Source: Welwitschia mirabilis
Lineage: Eukaryota; Gnetophyta; Gnetopsida; Welwitschiales
Length of the DNA stretch: 64,000 nt
Assembly (NCBI GenBank): GCA_051453625.1
Contig: JBOZIK010000001.1
Coordinates: 211,622,438-211,686,437 of the forward strand
Reading direction: 5' to 3'
In this document: one piece after another, positions 46,500-57,539 of the stretch
Layout: each line of letters begins with the position of its first letter
How positions within the stretch are numbered: position 1 is the first letter of the stretch
Notes under the pieces: generated by a model
Told to the model about the DNA's origin: nothing
Databases searched by the model: none
Seen by the model: the letters and a program-made list of their open reading frames with translations, nothing else
Translations under genes and position numbers: made by a program

Positions 46500-48130
46500 A
46501 CCTTTGATGGTAGATTACATGGAATCCTTTTTTGAATCCAACATGGATATAAACCTAGAAGCTAATTGTAAGAGAAACCTCAACAAAGCCATAATGGCTA
46601 TGGGAGCAACTTTCATTCAAACCAACCTAGACTTACTTTAAAGGATTATTTTTAACCTCAATGTTTAGGTACAAATTCTTACATTTTTCAACCTTTAAAT
46701 TCCAAAAGAATAAACTTTAAACCAACATTAATTCAACTTCTTTCACACTTTTATGGTTTAGATTCAAAAGATTCCTACTTACATCTCAAAGAAATTGAGT
46801 GTGTCCTTTCCACAATTCCTTAAAATTTAGAGCACATCCAAGGCACTTGTATTAATCTTATTTTCTTTTTCTCTCAAAGACAAGGCAAAATCTTGGCTTT
46901 ACACACTGAAACCTATTTCCATTACTACATGGGCTAAAATCAATTCATTAGAAACGTTTTTCTCCTAGTCATAAAACCAATGTTATTAGAAGAAAAATTA
47001 TGAACTTTTAATAAAAGGGTAATGAAACATTTTCCTACACGTCAAAAATATTTAAGGATCTACTTCTTAAATGCGCACAATGTGATTTTGAGTAAGGAAG
47101 AGTTATAAGTTTCTTTTATGAAGGACTTTCATCCAATCATAGGATACTTGTAGAGTTGATATGTATGGGAAGCTTTTTAGATCTTGAGATGAATGGATCC
47201 TGGGATTTCTTTGAGATCATATTTGAGAGTTCTAAGAATTGAAAGAAACCTAATGAGCTAATAAGATCNNNNNNNNNNNNNNNNNNNNNNNNNNNNNNNN
47301 NNNNNNNNNNNNNNNNNNNNNNNNNNNNNNNNNNNNNNNNNNNNNNNNNNNNNNNNNNNNNNNNNNNNNNNNNNNNNNNNNNNNNNNNNNNNNNNNNNNN
47401 NNNNNNNNNNNNNNNNNNNNNNNNNNNNNNNNNNNNNNNNNNNNNNNNNNNNNNNNNNNNNNNNNNNNNNNNNNNNNNNNNNNNNNNNNNNNNNNNNNNN
47501 NNNNNNNNNNNNNNNNNNNNNNNNNNNNNNNNNNNNNNNNNNNNNNNNNNNNNNNNNNNNNNNNNNNNNNNNNNNNNNNNNNNNNNNNNNNNNNNNNNNN
47601 NNNNNNNNNNNNNNNNNNNNNNNNNNNNNNNNNNNNNNNNNNNNNNNNNNNNNNNNNNNNNNNNNNNNNNNNNNNNNNNNNNNNNNNNNNNNNNNNNNNN
47701 NNNNNNNNNNNNNNNNNNNNNNNNNNNNNNNNNNNNNNNNNNNNNNNNNNNNNNNNNNNNNNNNNNNNNNNNNNNNNNTTTAACCAAAAGTTAGATGAGT
47801 TTTCTAAGAAAATTGAAACTCTTGCTACCAATACTAAGTCCATAACTCCAACTCTCTATTATAACACTTGTTATGTAAATACTCACAAAACCTCAGTTTG
47901 ATTGTCCATTCCCATGTTCCAAGGAGTAGCAAAATAACAAGTCAATGCTATAAGACAATAATGGTACAACCATAGAACCAATAGTCCCTACTCCAACACC
48001 TATAACCCTAGATGAAGAAATCACCCAAACTTTTCATGGAAATTACCCAAGCCTCATCTTGTCAACCTAAGAATTCAAATCCTTCTCCAACTTTCAATTC
48101 TTTAGAAATTACATTTTAAAAGATCATGGA
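46500..48130 (+). pseudogene. Gag of gypsy element 3 (Athila/Tat type)
   Basis: SLKDKAKSWLYTLKPISITT followed by WAKINSLETFF (about 46,873-46,960) is the core gag motif. FYEGLSSNHRILVELICMGS and FLDLEMNGSWDFFEIIFESS (about 47,117-47,235) are the next capsid block, which in the family reads FY-GL--------DA--GG-F. After a 510-base gap (47269-47778) comes FNQKLDEFSKKIETLATNT, and near 48,000 YNPxxRNHPNFSWK, the well-known gag tail motif. Frameshifts and stops prevent expression. 45,672-46,500 is leader without a recognised domain. Confidence 0.87.
47269..47778. other. Assembly gap (510 N)
   Basis: An N run inside gag of gypsy element 3. Confidence 0.99.
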
Positions 48131-48744
48131 AGCTTGACATCACATAAGTGCATTTCAACAACAATTCAATCAACAAAACTCTTCCACATTATTAAAGTTA
48201 GTATAAGTAATGCATAAACTAAGTTAAACTACTACTCATATCCTTACATCAGTTAATCAATGTGAGAAGGAAAAGCTTCCTGCTGTACATGAGTCCAACC
48301 CTAGTAGTTGTAAATTAACAACAGATACAGAAATCAAGGAAACCAAGGTCATACACTTGAGAAGTGAAAAATAAATCAATAAAGAGTTAGAAGAGAATTA
48401 ATCCCAAGAAGAACAAGTATAACAACATAAGCCTAAAAATAAGGAAAATGTAGAGGAGAAACATGAAAACAAGAAAGTTGTTCTAACTTACAAGGAATCC
48501 ATACCATTTTCTCAATAACTTAAAAACAATCACTTAGCTAAGAAACAATAAGAAGTACTAGAAATTGCCAAGTAATTGAAAATTAATATCCCTCTTTTAA
48601 AAGCCATTAAACAAGATCCTTATATGCTAAATTCTTAAAATATTAGTGTACTATTAAAAGAAGTATGAATGTGAAGAGTAAAGACTTCCTTGCTCAACAA
48701 ACTAGTGTTGTAATTTAAAATTAAATCCCTTCAAAACACAAAGA

Positions 48745-49215
48745 CTTAGGATGCCCTACAAGATCCATCACTATTGGTAATACAAACTTCCAATAAGCCT
48801 TCTTAAATCTTGAAGCTAGTATTAATATTTTACCTTATAGTATCTATAAGGAGCTTGATTTAAATGATCTCAAAGATACTAAACTTTAATTATAATTGGC
48901 TAATAACTCCTTGAAAGCACTTTGGGTATAGTAGAGGATGTGATTATCCAAGTTGAAAATTGCTACTTTCTAGTGAACTTTCTAGTTTTAGAGATAGAAA
49001 ATGCTAAAAGCCATACCATTGCTATTATCTTGAGGAGACCTTTTCTTGATACTTCTAATGCTCTTATAAATTGTAGGAATTGTCTTATGAATATTTCCTT
49101 TAAAAACATAACTATTGAATTGAATATTTTCAATATTATTAAGCAACTTAATGATTTCGAAGGAGTGGATTTTGTTAAAAGCCTTGATGATCTTGATCCT
49201 CCCTTTTATGAGTAA
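48745..49215 (+). pseudogene. Retropepsin (protease) of gypsy element 3
   Basis: The first part reads CPTRSITIGNTNF, then LNLEASINILPYSIYKELDL at 48,803-48,862. In the family this is LDLGASINLLP-S-Y--LGL; the catalytic Asp is Asn and the Gly is Glu here (48806-48814), both explained by G-to-A. The open frame 48922-49215 continues with MGIVEDVIIQVENCYFLVNF and IILRRPFLDTSNALINCRN, the second retropepsin half (ILGRPFLAT, with G to R). The flap and GIVEDV blocks are well kept. The enzyme would be inactive because the catalytic Asp is lost. Confidence 0.92.
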
Positions 49216-49510
49216 AATGTTTTCTCTTTTATCTTCTTTGGGTTTTGATTCATATGATAATGATTCTTCTTTTGCCTCTTAAAAATCTAAGATTTGTCTT
49301 TGATGATGACTCTCCTGATTCATTAATTTCTTCATCTATGCCTTCATCTAAGAAAAACATTTTAGAAGAATGTTTATTTAAGCAAGAACAAGGCAAAGGA
49401 TGATCCTTTCATGATTTGAAACATTTAAGCCTTACAAAGTATTCTTCTCACACCCTTTGTAAATTTTTCAATTCATGTATAGAATCAACATTCCTTAGTC
49501 TAGTTCACAC
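49216..49510 (+). pseudogene. Gypsy linker segment of element 3
   Basis: Behind the protease: DDDSPDSLISSSMPSSKKN, ILEECLFKQEQGKG, a stop, SFHDLKHLSLTKYSSHTLC and FFNSCIESTFLSLVHT. It aligns with elements 1 and 2 at the SS-N-L-E--L-K, GKG/GW, DLKH-SL and F-DSCIK motifs. Its position shows that the shared segment belongs immediately 3' of protease. The next region (49,510-50,220, with a 10-N gap at 49678-49687) shows no RT. Confidence 0.6.
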
Positions 49511-50219
49511 TTGATCAACCATCCTCTTCTTTTAAACTTGACCCTTTTTCACCTTCACTCATGAGTACACACTTACCTTGGAAACCTAACTTGATTTTAT
49601 CAAATGATCTTGAATTAGATTTACCTTCTCTAGCTTGAATCAAACTATGGAAAAACCTCATGTATTCAAGGATGCTCNNNNNNNNNNTCTTTTCATAGAA
49701 AACCCTAATCATTTCCATCCACCTCACTTATATTTTAGCCACTTATACTCATCCAAGTCACCTCCATATAATCTCTCATTACCTACATTCATCCACTTCT
49801 TACATCATCTTATGATTTCATGAGACTCGCTGATCATAGTTAATGGTCTTTCCTTCAAATCATAAGTAAAAAGATATTTTATCTTTTCAAAGCTAAGTCA
49901 AAATTTTTTGACTTTTTTTCTGTTTCATTAACTTATCTTTTGAATGTTTTAGTTCTTTGTTAAGATTTGTATGCACTTAGAGATCTCTAATTTGGAAACC
50001 AAAAAAAAAAGGTGGTGGATTTTATTCTTTTATGGTGCTTCCTTGCTTTAAAGCATTTATGGGAATGATATTAATTTCTTTATTAAGGCAATAAGCCAAT
50101 GACCCCTTTCATATGCTATGGATACAAAAAGATAAAAAATAATGAGAGTAAGAAATACAAGAAAAATCTTGAAGCTCTTTAGCATATATTTTTTATAATC
50201 TTTTCTATTGGATTTAATT

Positions 50220-50410
50220 AATTGTATCAAGGCTATGGACACCTGCTAGCAATGCAGATCTAATAATTCATTTATGATACATTAATATACATTAGTGCTA
50301 TAGATCTATGCTAGTAATGTAGCACTAAATCTTTCTTGTACAACATATTAAATCTATTATAAGGAGGTATCACAACATTGAATGCTCAATATGATTAAAT
50401 GCTTGAAACT
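50220..50410 (+). repeat. Conserved 3' non-coding block (element 3)
   Basis: AAGGCTATGGACACCTGCTA, GTGCTATAGATCTATGCTAG and TTGAATGCTCAATATGATTA align with the block at 34,640-34,830 of element 1. Confidence 0.58.
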
Positions 50411-51219
50411 TGGATGCCCATAAAAGAAGAAGAGAAAGGAATGAAATTAAGGTGGGATTTTAGAAAGCTTATGTTTTCTTGTTTTAACAATTAAATTTGA
50501 CATTCTTTGATTATTTATGATTTTTCAAGGATTTACTAACTTAGACTTTTCTTTGTCTTGGTAAAGGATTCATCCAAATTATGTAAATAAATAAAGATCA
50601 TTAAATTGTGTTTTTATCTTGTCTCATTTATTCCTATGATGCATAATAGAGTTTTGAATTTCATTCATCCACTCCATCACATTTTCACTCACTTATATTA
50701 TCCATTCTAAGCCACAATCCTTTAATTTTTTCTTCTATGAAAAGTACACCAATAAATACATTATGTTTTCTATAATTTAGCCCTCTATCCATGTCTAAAT
50801 ATAAGGAAAAATCAATCTAGATCATTTATAAGGTCTTATCATCCAATGACCCTCATTTTATCCATTTTCTATAAAAATCTATGATTTTCAATCTAGTTGC
50901 ACTAATGACTCATTTTTCTTGCAACCACAGCACTAGTGCAATGCTTTTCCAATTTGCTCAAGCTGCATCTCAGAGTTATACTAGCTTTGCTACCTAACGT
51001 CATTGGCACCACCATCTATTTGTATTTTCACATGTCTAATTTTCTTTTGTAGTGTTGTTTAGGTTTTCTTTTGTTTTTTAGATCATTGATAAGATCAGTT
51101 TCATTCTATAAGTCCATCTGTTCTTCTTTTACTTCATTTTTTACCTTCTTAACTTTCATTTCTATTTTTCTTTCATTTTTCATTCCTTTTTCTTTATTCT
51201 ATTCTATTCTTCTAGTCCA

Positions 51220-52265
51220 TCATGAGTGAAAGAGTAAACCCCTTTTTGGAGGAAGGTATCTTCACATCATTCCTTGTCTTATTTATACTCTTTTACCTTG
51301 ACAAGACTCAAGTAAGGAATTGGAACTATTTTCTTAAAATGGATGGTATCTTTTACTTTTCAAATTTATTTTGAAGTTTTACAAGAATGCAATAATTGAT
51401 GAAGATGATCCTTGGATGACACCCTTTATTTATTATTTCTTTCAATGATGTAGAAGCTTGGTTAGGAGTGGAGCATCATGATAATTTATGTTACATGCTT
51501 AACAAATCTTTTAGCTATTATTGTGACATTGTTAATGTTGATTAGACACCTAATAGAGAAGGAGCCCTACCTTACAAAGACCTCTATAAAAACCGACTTG
51601 CACTTTTTAGGTTCATTATTCAAAATGTTTTATCCACTTCTCATGTAATTGATGCCTATAGTAGTCACCTTGATATGAGTAGGATTATCTAAGATATTAT
51701 CTAAGATAGAAAACCCTTTGATATTTTCAAATGCTTCTTTACCACTATAGCTAACAATATAGGCCATAAGAGTAATCTTCCTCTCCCTTGCTTAGTTTTA
51801 GACCTGAGATACAATGCCTTAGCTCACACCTTAGACTTTGAGGTATGGGATAGAACCTTCATTGAAACCATTAACCCTAGGAAAATTACTAAACTTGGAA
51901 AGTACAAGAAATAGGATTGGATTCCTATGGGTCTTTAAGAAATTCAAGAAGAAGAATAAATAACTCCTTCTTCCTTTCATTTTCCTCCTTTTTCATACTC
52001 TCTGCCCATCACAAGAAGAAAGGGAAAGGATCCTACGTGTAAAACCTCTCAGATCCTTTATTCTCCAACTGCTTCTGCTTTTTCTTCTACCACTAATAGA
52101 CATTCCTTTATTACTTCAAGTGATACTTTTTTAGAAGAAGTCCCTAAATATTAAAGGACTTGTGTTAAAAAATAGATTGCAAAGAAACAAAAATAGATAT
52201 TTAATAAGTAAGAAGAAATGGATGAGAAAATAGAAAGATTAGTTTTTAATAGAAGATTCATGGGC
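51220..52265 (+). pseudogene. Additional ORF of gypsy element 3 (plant transposon protein-like)
   Basis: ATG at 51,222 opens MSERVNPFLEEGIFTSFLVL. Later parts read VEAWLGVEHHDNLCYMLNKS, NRLALFRFIIQNVLSTSHVI, DRKPFDIFKCFFTTIANNIG and HKSNLPLPCLVLDLRYNALA. This resembles the plant transposon protein domain found as an extra ORF in some Athila/Tat elements, in which LP-SH is followed by a helix, a short I-V---I segment and then P-P-LI--L. Stops break it in several places. Its location between the protease/linker and 3' LTR fits an additional ORF. Function is unknown; some authors suggest envelope-like or regulatory roles, which I cannot test here. 50,410-51,220 has no clear feature. Confidence 0.5.
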
Positions 52266-52924
52266 TAAATTATTCTCACCTTCTCTCTCTTACCATTCTT
52301 CATCTATATTTTTTGATTACAATAGTTACATTGTACTTGCATCTTACTTTATTGTAATATATTTTGAGTTTAAAAGAAAATAAATGTGAAGTTCTATTTT
52401 TAAAAAACTAGATTCTATTCTAAACTATTGCAAAACTTCAAATGCTTTAATTTGGCTGTTAGGATCTAAAACATAAGGATGAATACCTAACTCTTAACAA
52501 AGTCAGCACTGTCGACATCCATAATAAGCCTTGCTACTTAATTTGCACAAATAGGTTCCATTGTTTATAGACGTTCTTGATTACATTTACTGTGTTTTTA
52601 AAACTCGAGTCTCTATTAAAAAGTTACAGAAACTGATTAATTTAGATTCCTGCTTTACATTTTCATTTCAAAATTATCACATTCACTCCTCATTTTCCAT
52701 CAAGTTTTAGCAATTTTTGAATTTAAGACATTATAACTAAAGTTTTATCTTTTATCTTTTAGTTTTCATTTACATTAGTTTGCATTATATCTTTCCTAGC
52801 TTAGTCATGTGTTACACATTTTTCTTTCTAATAATTTCCTTTTCTAACTTTTTTTAGATCACATTAGCACATGCATCATTCATTCCTCATTTTTTTAACA
52901 TTCAACTTTTCATCTTTTAAACTT

Positions 52925-53156
52925 TAAAGACAAAATTCATCTTTGGTTGGAGGAGTGATATTTTCACTTAAAGTACTTAATTTTCATGCTTTATCTTTTA
53001 CTTAAAATATAATTTCAAAGTATATTGGCTAATTTTTCCCAAAGAACCCTTCATCTTTTCATACTTATTTGAATTGATTTGCAATTTTTATCATGTTATC
53101 CAATTTTTTTAAATATGTTTTTGCTACAGGATTAGAAAAAGATTAGTTGGAGAGTA
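52925..53156 (+). other. Two polypurine-tract-like signals of gypsy element 3
   Basis: GGTTGGAGGAGTGATATTTT (about 52,944) resembles a polypurine tract plus LTR start. About 200 bp later AGATTAGTTGGAGAGTA (53140-53156) abuts the real LTR at 53,157. Elements 1 and 2 show the same double arrangement. Confidence 0.55.
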
Positions 53157-54392
53157 TGATAACACTCAAAAATTAACATCCATATCAAGGAATTAAGGAC
53201 TTGTTTTCAAGTTTAATTAATCAGCATAGGGATTTTATGCATTTCTTTCACTTAAGATCATGAAATATTATTTTACTGCTAATATGCCTAAACACTATCA
53301 TTTTCTAGGATAAATATTACATCATGAGCATCATGATAGGAGATGGAGCTATGCTAAGCATAATTAGTAGTGGCGTTGATCCTAGAAATTGCAGTGCTTG
53401 ATTCTTGGAGTAAAACTGTACCATTCTTACTTTCATGAGTTCTCTTAACACAAGCAATTCATTCCCATCATTTTTAAAAATAGAAGATGAATGAGGAATA
53501 TTTTTTAAGAATAAGCCCTCAATTTGGCCCATGACTAAAGAATTATGTTATGTACTTTGTGCATTCTCTAGAATAATCCCATTAGGCCTTATAAATCCTA
53601 ATTGAAAATCCTAATTCAGGCATATAAATACCCTTTCTTGATTCATTTGAAGAGAGTTAATTTTATTCTAATATTTCAAGGAGATTGGAGATTTAATCAT
53701 GAGTTATTTCTAAGCCTCCCATATGTATTGGCTAGGTACCAAGCTAGCATGATGCTTCTTAGTTTAGCATGAGTACATTTATAGATTATATGATTTACTT
53801 AATCTAATAATAAAGCACTACATATTCTTGGTGCATTATTTTGATATCAAATTATGAATGTCATACTTGCTATATTTAGGATTGGTTGAGTCATGCTTTT
53901 ACTTAAAGATCTAATTTGGTGATGTTCCTTTACATTCTAGCTTGCATAACCTAAAATTTTATGTGATGGATTTTGGGAAAATCACATTTTTTATGCTTGT
54001 TTTATTCTTATTGTGAAGGCTAGGTCACTTGATTATATTGTCCTCATGTCTATGATGGATGAGATTATGCCATTGTGCGTAAGCTTGGAGTAAATGAAAT
54101 ACTCATGATCATAGTGGATTATATCATTGTGAATGAGTTGGAAGTAAAGATACATGCTTTCATTCTAAGTACTTATGATTTTTCATGAAGTTATTATGTT
54201 AATTTGAATGCTATGTTCCATTCCTAAATCTCTGACATCATTTCACTCTCTACTACTCTCTACCATTATGCTTCTTTCACCAATATCTTTCAATATCTAT
54301 CTTTGAGGAAGAATGACATTGGGACTATACTACAAACAGAAGTCCCATTTTTAGTTAAAGTTGGATTTATTCACATGAAATTTGTATCCCTA
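53157..54392 (+). repeat. 3' LTR of gypsy element 3
   Basis: It starts TGATAACACTCAAAAATTAA and follows the 5' LTR to ACTATACTACAAACAGAAGT and TTTGTATCCCTA, where a 100-N gap (54393-54492) hides its end. Confidence 0.85.
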
Positions 54393-54569
54393 NNNNNNNN
54401 NNNNNNNNNNNNNNNNNNNNNNNNNNNNNNNNNNNNNNNNNNNNNNNNNNNNNNNNNNNNNNNNNNNNNNNNNNNNNNNNNNNNNNNNNNNNTTAAAATT
54501 GATATCAAAATGTTTTACATAGTTTAGAAACCCTATTAATTAAAGCTTATAAAATGTGGGTTATAATAG

Positions 54570-55320
54570 AAAGTAAGAATGAAAACACCTAAGATCCATC
54601 AAACAAAATGACTATGACCCAAAAGTAAATTCAGGAAACTTACTTGAACAAATGAAAATACTTAATAATGTAGTTTCATTCAAGAATTAAAAGTACAATA
54701 TTAATTATAACTCAAAATAAAGGATGAGCAACTATTATTTTATGAAAAAGAAGGAACTACACTATATTAAATAAAAAAAGCAAAACTGATATAGATTTTT
54801 CAAAGCTAGCCTTGAAGCTAGCCTGCTCCCAAAGGAAGATCTTAGAAAGACATGTCAACACACAATGCTCTAAAGTTTTTAACTATTTTCACTTATAAAT
54901 AAGAGCACTTGGATCTTTTTATAGGCTAAAACAGGGTTAGGGTCCTCGATTAGGATTTCCAAATTATAATTGGAAATTTGGCACTTTTAAAGCAGTAGAT
55001 TTTGTTAGTGTGTGATGTTATAACTAACCCATAAGTTGAAATTGATTGCTTTTCCAAGATGACTCTAGAACGTAGATTTCGAGGTATTCTGCTCTGGAAT
55101 AGCAACATCAATGTTTTTAGTTAAAATGCTTTCAAATTTGGATATGTCATTCAAAATAAAGCAAATCACCTGAAATTATCACAGGGAAATGCTTAAGTTC
55201 ATAAATTATGTTTAAAATGGTAGAAGACATAATTTTATGATAAAACGACTAATTTAGTATCTCCTCCTAAGCTAAATTGGTCAAATATAGTTGGCGTGAA
55301 TGTCAATTTTTAGATGTTAC
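54570..55320 (-). repeat. 5' LTR of gypsy element 2, outer part
   Basis: It matches 38,455-39,239 (for example TAGAAAGACATGTCAACA, CCCATAAGTTGAAATTGATT and ATGGTAGAAGACATAATTTT). It completes the LTR interrupted at 44,370 and ends near GATGTTAC at 55,320. Confidence 0.82.
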
Positions 55321-55665
55321 TAGTCTTTCTATATTATAACTTTGTTACTATGTATACTCTGCTTTTCCATACAAATGCTACTCAAAAAAATAAAAGGATA
55401 TAGTTAAGATGGAGTGCAACACTATCATAATTTGATATCATGTTTTTGTGCCTTCTCAAGTTCTAGTATATGTTTTATTATTTGTATATCTAGTATTTAT
55501 TTGTTTAGAACATAGCTTAGAAAAACAATTCTCTCTAGAAGGTAAGAGAGCATGTTTAATTTTAGTCCATACTTATTAATTCAACTGGAAAACTAGGTTG
55601 TCAGAAGAATGCATAGGAGGCTTAATCAAAAAAGGTAAAACCAAAGAGTTATGTGACATTTTCCT

Positions 55666-56130
55666 TTGAAAAAAAATGAAATAATTATTATCCATGAAGA
55701 ACTTAACAATTGTGGTTTTAAAAACCAACAGTTAAAAAAGAAACTAAATGAAGTTTATTCCTTTATGTGGAATCTAAAATATTCTAATTCGAAATATGCC
55801 CTAAATATTAGTGTTTTACATGATGTTGAATATAAATTTTTGCTTGAAGATAGACTAACATTAAAGTTTAAGATAAATAAAAAGGATTTGGAGCTCCATT
55901 CATTTTAAACACTCTTAAAGCATCAGAGAGTGACTTGTCAAAAATTAAATGAAAGGTATAATCACTTGAAAACTTTATTGGTTGAGAACCAGCAAAAAGA
56001 AGAAGAGATTAAAAAAATAAGCTATACAATTCAAAACTTAAATGATCATATGAAGGGAAGAGATAAGAATATATAGGCATATCACAAGATAACATTAGTT
56101 TTTGAATTTACTAACTTCTATGACAAATCT
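55666..56130 (+). pseudogene. Coiled-coil-like plus-strand frame, family unknown
   Basis: 55666-55908 encodes 80 residues (KNQQLKKKLNEVYSFMWNLK, then LLEDRLTLKFKINKKDLELH). After the stop a related frame continues with YNHLKTLLVENQQKEEEIKK. The heptad-like Leu/Lys/Glu pattern suggests a coiled coil, as in some copia gag tails, but no diagnostic motif is present. It lies on the strand opposite to the Tat element around it. Confidence 0.3.
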
Positions 56131-56759
56131 ACTTCACTCGCTGATCATTTTGAAATTTGATGATGATATTTTTTTGAATTTATTTAAATTTTTTATACAT
56201 ATTTAGAGGATGATTTTAAATAGACCATGGAGGAGAAGAAAGAGTATTACTAATGCTTATGCTAGTCATAATTAAATAAGATGATGTTTTCCTTTTTTCT
56301 TTAATTGGAATACTTTATATACATTCATTTTGTTATTTTTGGGAGATGGTGAATGTACATGATCTTAAATTAGATGTAGGTATTCTATTCAATATACAAT
56401 ATAATTATGTTTATTTTTTATGAATACTCACTCAAATTGAATCATAAGCTTGTCTCCCTTGTGTCTAAGATTTTAAAGCTAGCTATAGGTTCTTTGATAA
56501 TTTTATTTTCATGTTTAACTTTAAACCATATAAATGAAACTAATAGCATTTTTATCTTATGATTTGAATTATATATAATATCATCATCTTTAATATTTTC
56601 TTTAAGAATTGTGGTTTAAATTTTATAATTAATAGTTTCTTATGTGTTTGGATTTTTTTTTTCTTTTTTTTTGATTTGTTTTGGTTCTTTGAAATGGTCC
56701 AATGTTATTTTTATTTTTTTTTACTACCACTTTTGACCCTCTTTCTAATAGGGCTTACA

Positions 56760-57180
56760 TGATTTCGGCCTTTAAAGCAATTTTAATGTCTAATGGATGA
56801 TAGATATGATTGATTCATTTTCCACTATCTACCATCTACTTGGCAATAAAGTAAAGGAAATGTATGAATCAATAACATGGAATCCAATTTTAAACTCATG
56901 ATTTTAAATGTTGAAATTAAGATGTATACCTAAGTAGCCTCTTTCTTTATCAACAAAACCTCTAGATAATTAATGAAATTTTAGACATTATTTTTATCAT
57001 GTAAATTCATTTTTTAAGGGCTTCTAATGTTAAAACATTAATCTCAGTGTTGATATCAATGAATATCTATTTAATTGAAAACCCTCTAATGTAGCTAGTA
57101 ATGTAAATAGCATCTCTAGTTAGAATTTTATTAGGAATTGATTTCACTTCAAAGTCATAAAATGAGATAGATAAATTCAA
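56760..57180 (-). pseudogene. Protease of the split Tat-lineage element (minus)
   Basis: The minus strand reads ITSYIRGFSIK, a stop, IFIDINTEINVLTLEALKK (about 57,080-57,030) and later HVIDSYISFTLLPSRW (about 56,855-56,810). These fit the retropepsin block with ILIDTGSALNVLP and the VMD--TSYN-LLGRPW block of Tat elements. The catalytic Asp is kept, but Gly of DTG is Asn and the LLGR motif is damaged. 56,130-56,760 has no clear motif. Confidence 0.68.
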
Positions 57181-57539
57181 TTTAATATCAAATTACAACT
57201 TTCCTAAAAAGGATGAAAATCTATGATGTATTTTTTTACAGAATATTGATGAATGCTTTTTAATATTTGGTTCTAGTAATGAATATAGTGAATTTTCATT
57301 TTTAGGTGTACATGCAATCAATGTTTAATTTGTTCAACTAAGATGTTATTTATTTTCTAGTCATTATTGATGAGGTCAACTAGTATTATTACAAATGATG
57401 TCAAGTTGCTTTGTGATTGAGTTATTTTCTAATTTTTCTTTTCTTGGTTTCCACCACTAATTTTTTAAGTAATTATTGATTTCTCTCTATTAGATTCTTC
57501 TTTTTCATTTGTATCTAATAATAATAAACACGTTTATAT

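Larger units (their letters stand above)
44371..54500 (+). mobile_element. Gypsy element 3 (plus), nested in the LTR of element 2
   Basis: The 5' LTR (44,371-about 45,650) and 3' LTR (53,157-at least 54,392, then a 100-N gap) enclose a primer binding site (45654-45671), gag (about 46,500-48,130), retropepsin (48,745-49,140), linker (49,200-49,500), conserved non-coding block (50,220-50,410), an extra ORF (51,220-52,260) and a polypurine tract (about 53,141-53,156). RT, RNase H and integrase are absent from all readable sequence. Gag and protease are of the Athila/Tat type. The element is younger than element 2, which it interrupts. Confidence 0.82.
38070..55320 (-). mobile_element. Gypsy element 2 (minus), containing element 3 in its 5' LTR
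   Basis: The left LTR (38,070-39,239) is continuous. The right LTR is split: 43,981-44,370 matches the left part of the left LTR, and about 54,570-55,320 matches the remainder. Element 3 starts exactly at 44,371 between them. On minus the order is 5' LTR, primer binding site (43976-43959), leader repeats, linker coding region (about 43,000-41,930), conserved 3' block, polypurine tract (GATTAGGGGG, 39249-39240) and 3' LTR starting TGTCATAACATC. A 796-base gap (40881-41676) lies in the interior. No RT or integrase is seen. Confidence 0.8.

Noticed and set aside
47137-47843. Minus-strand frames of about 200 codons
   Set aside because: They cover a gap and lie opposite the gag of gypsy element 3.
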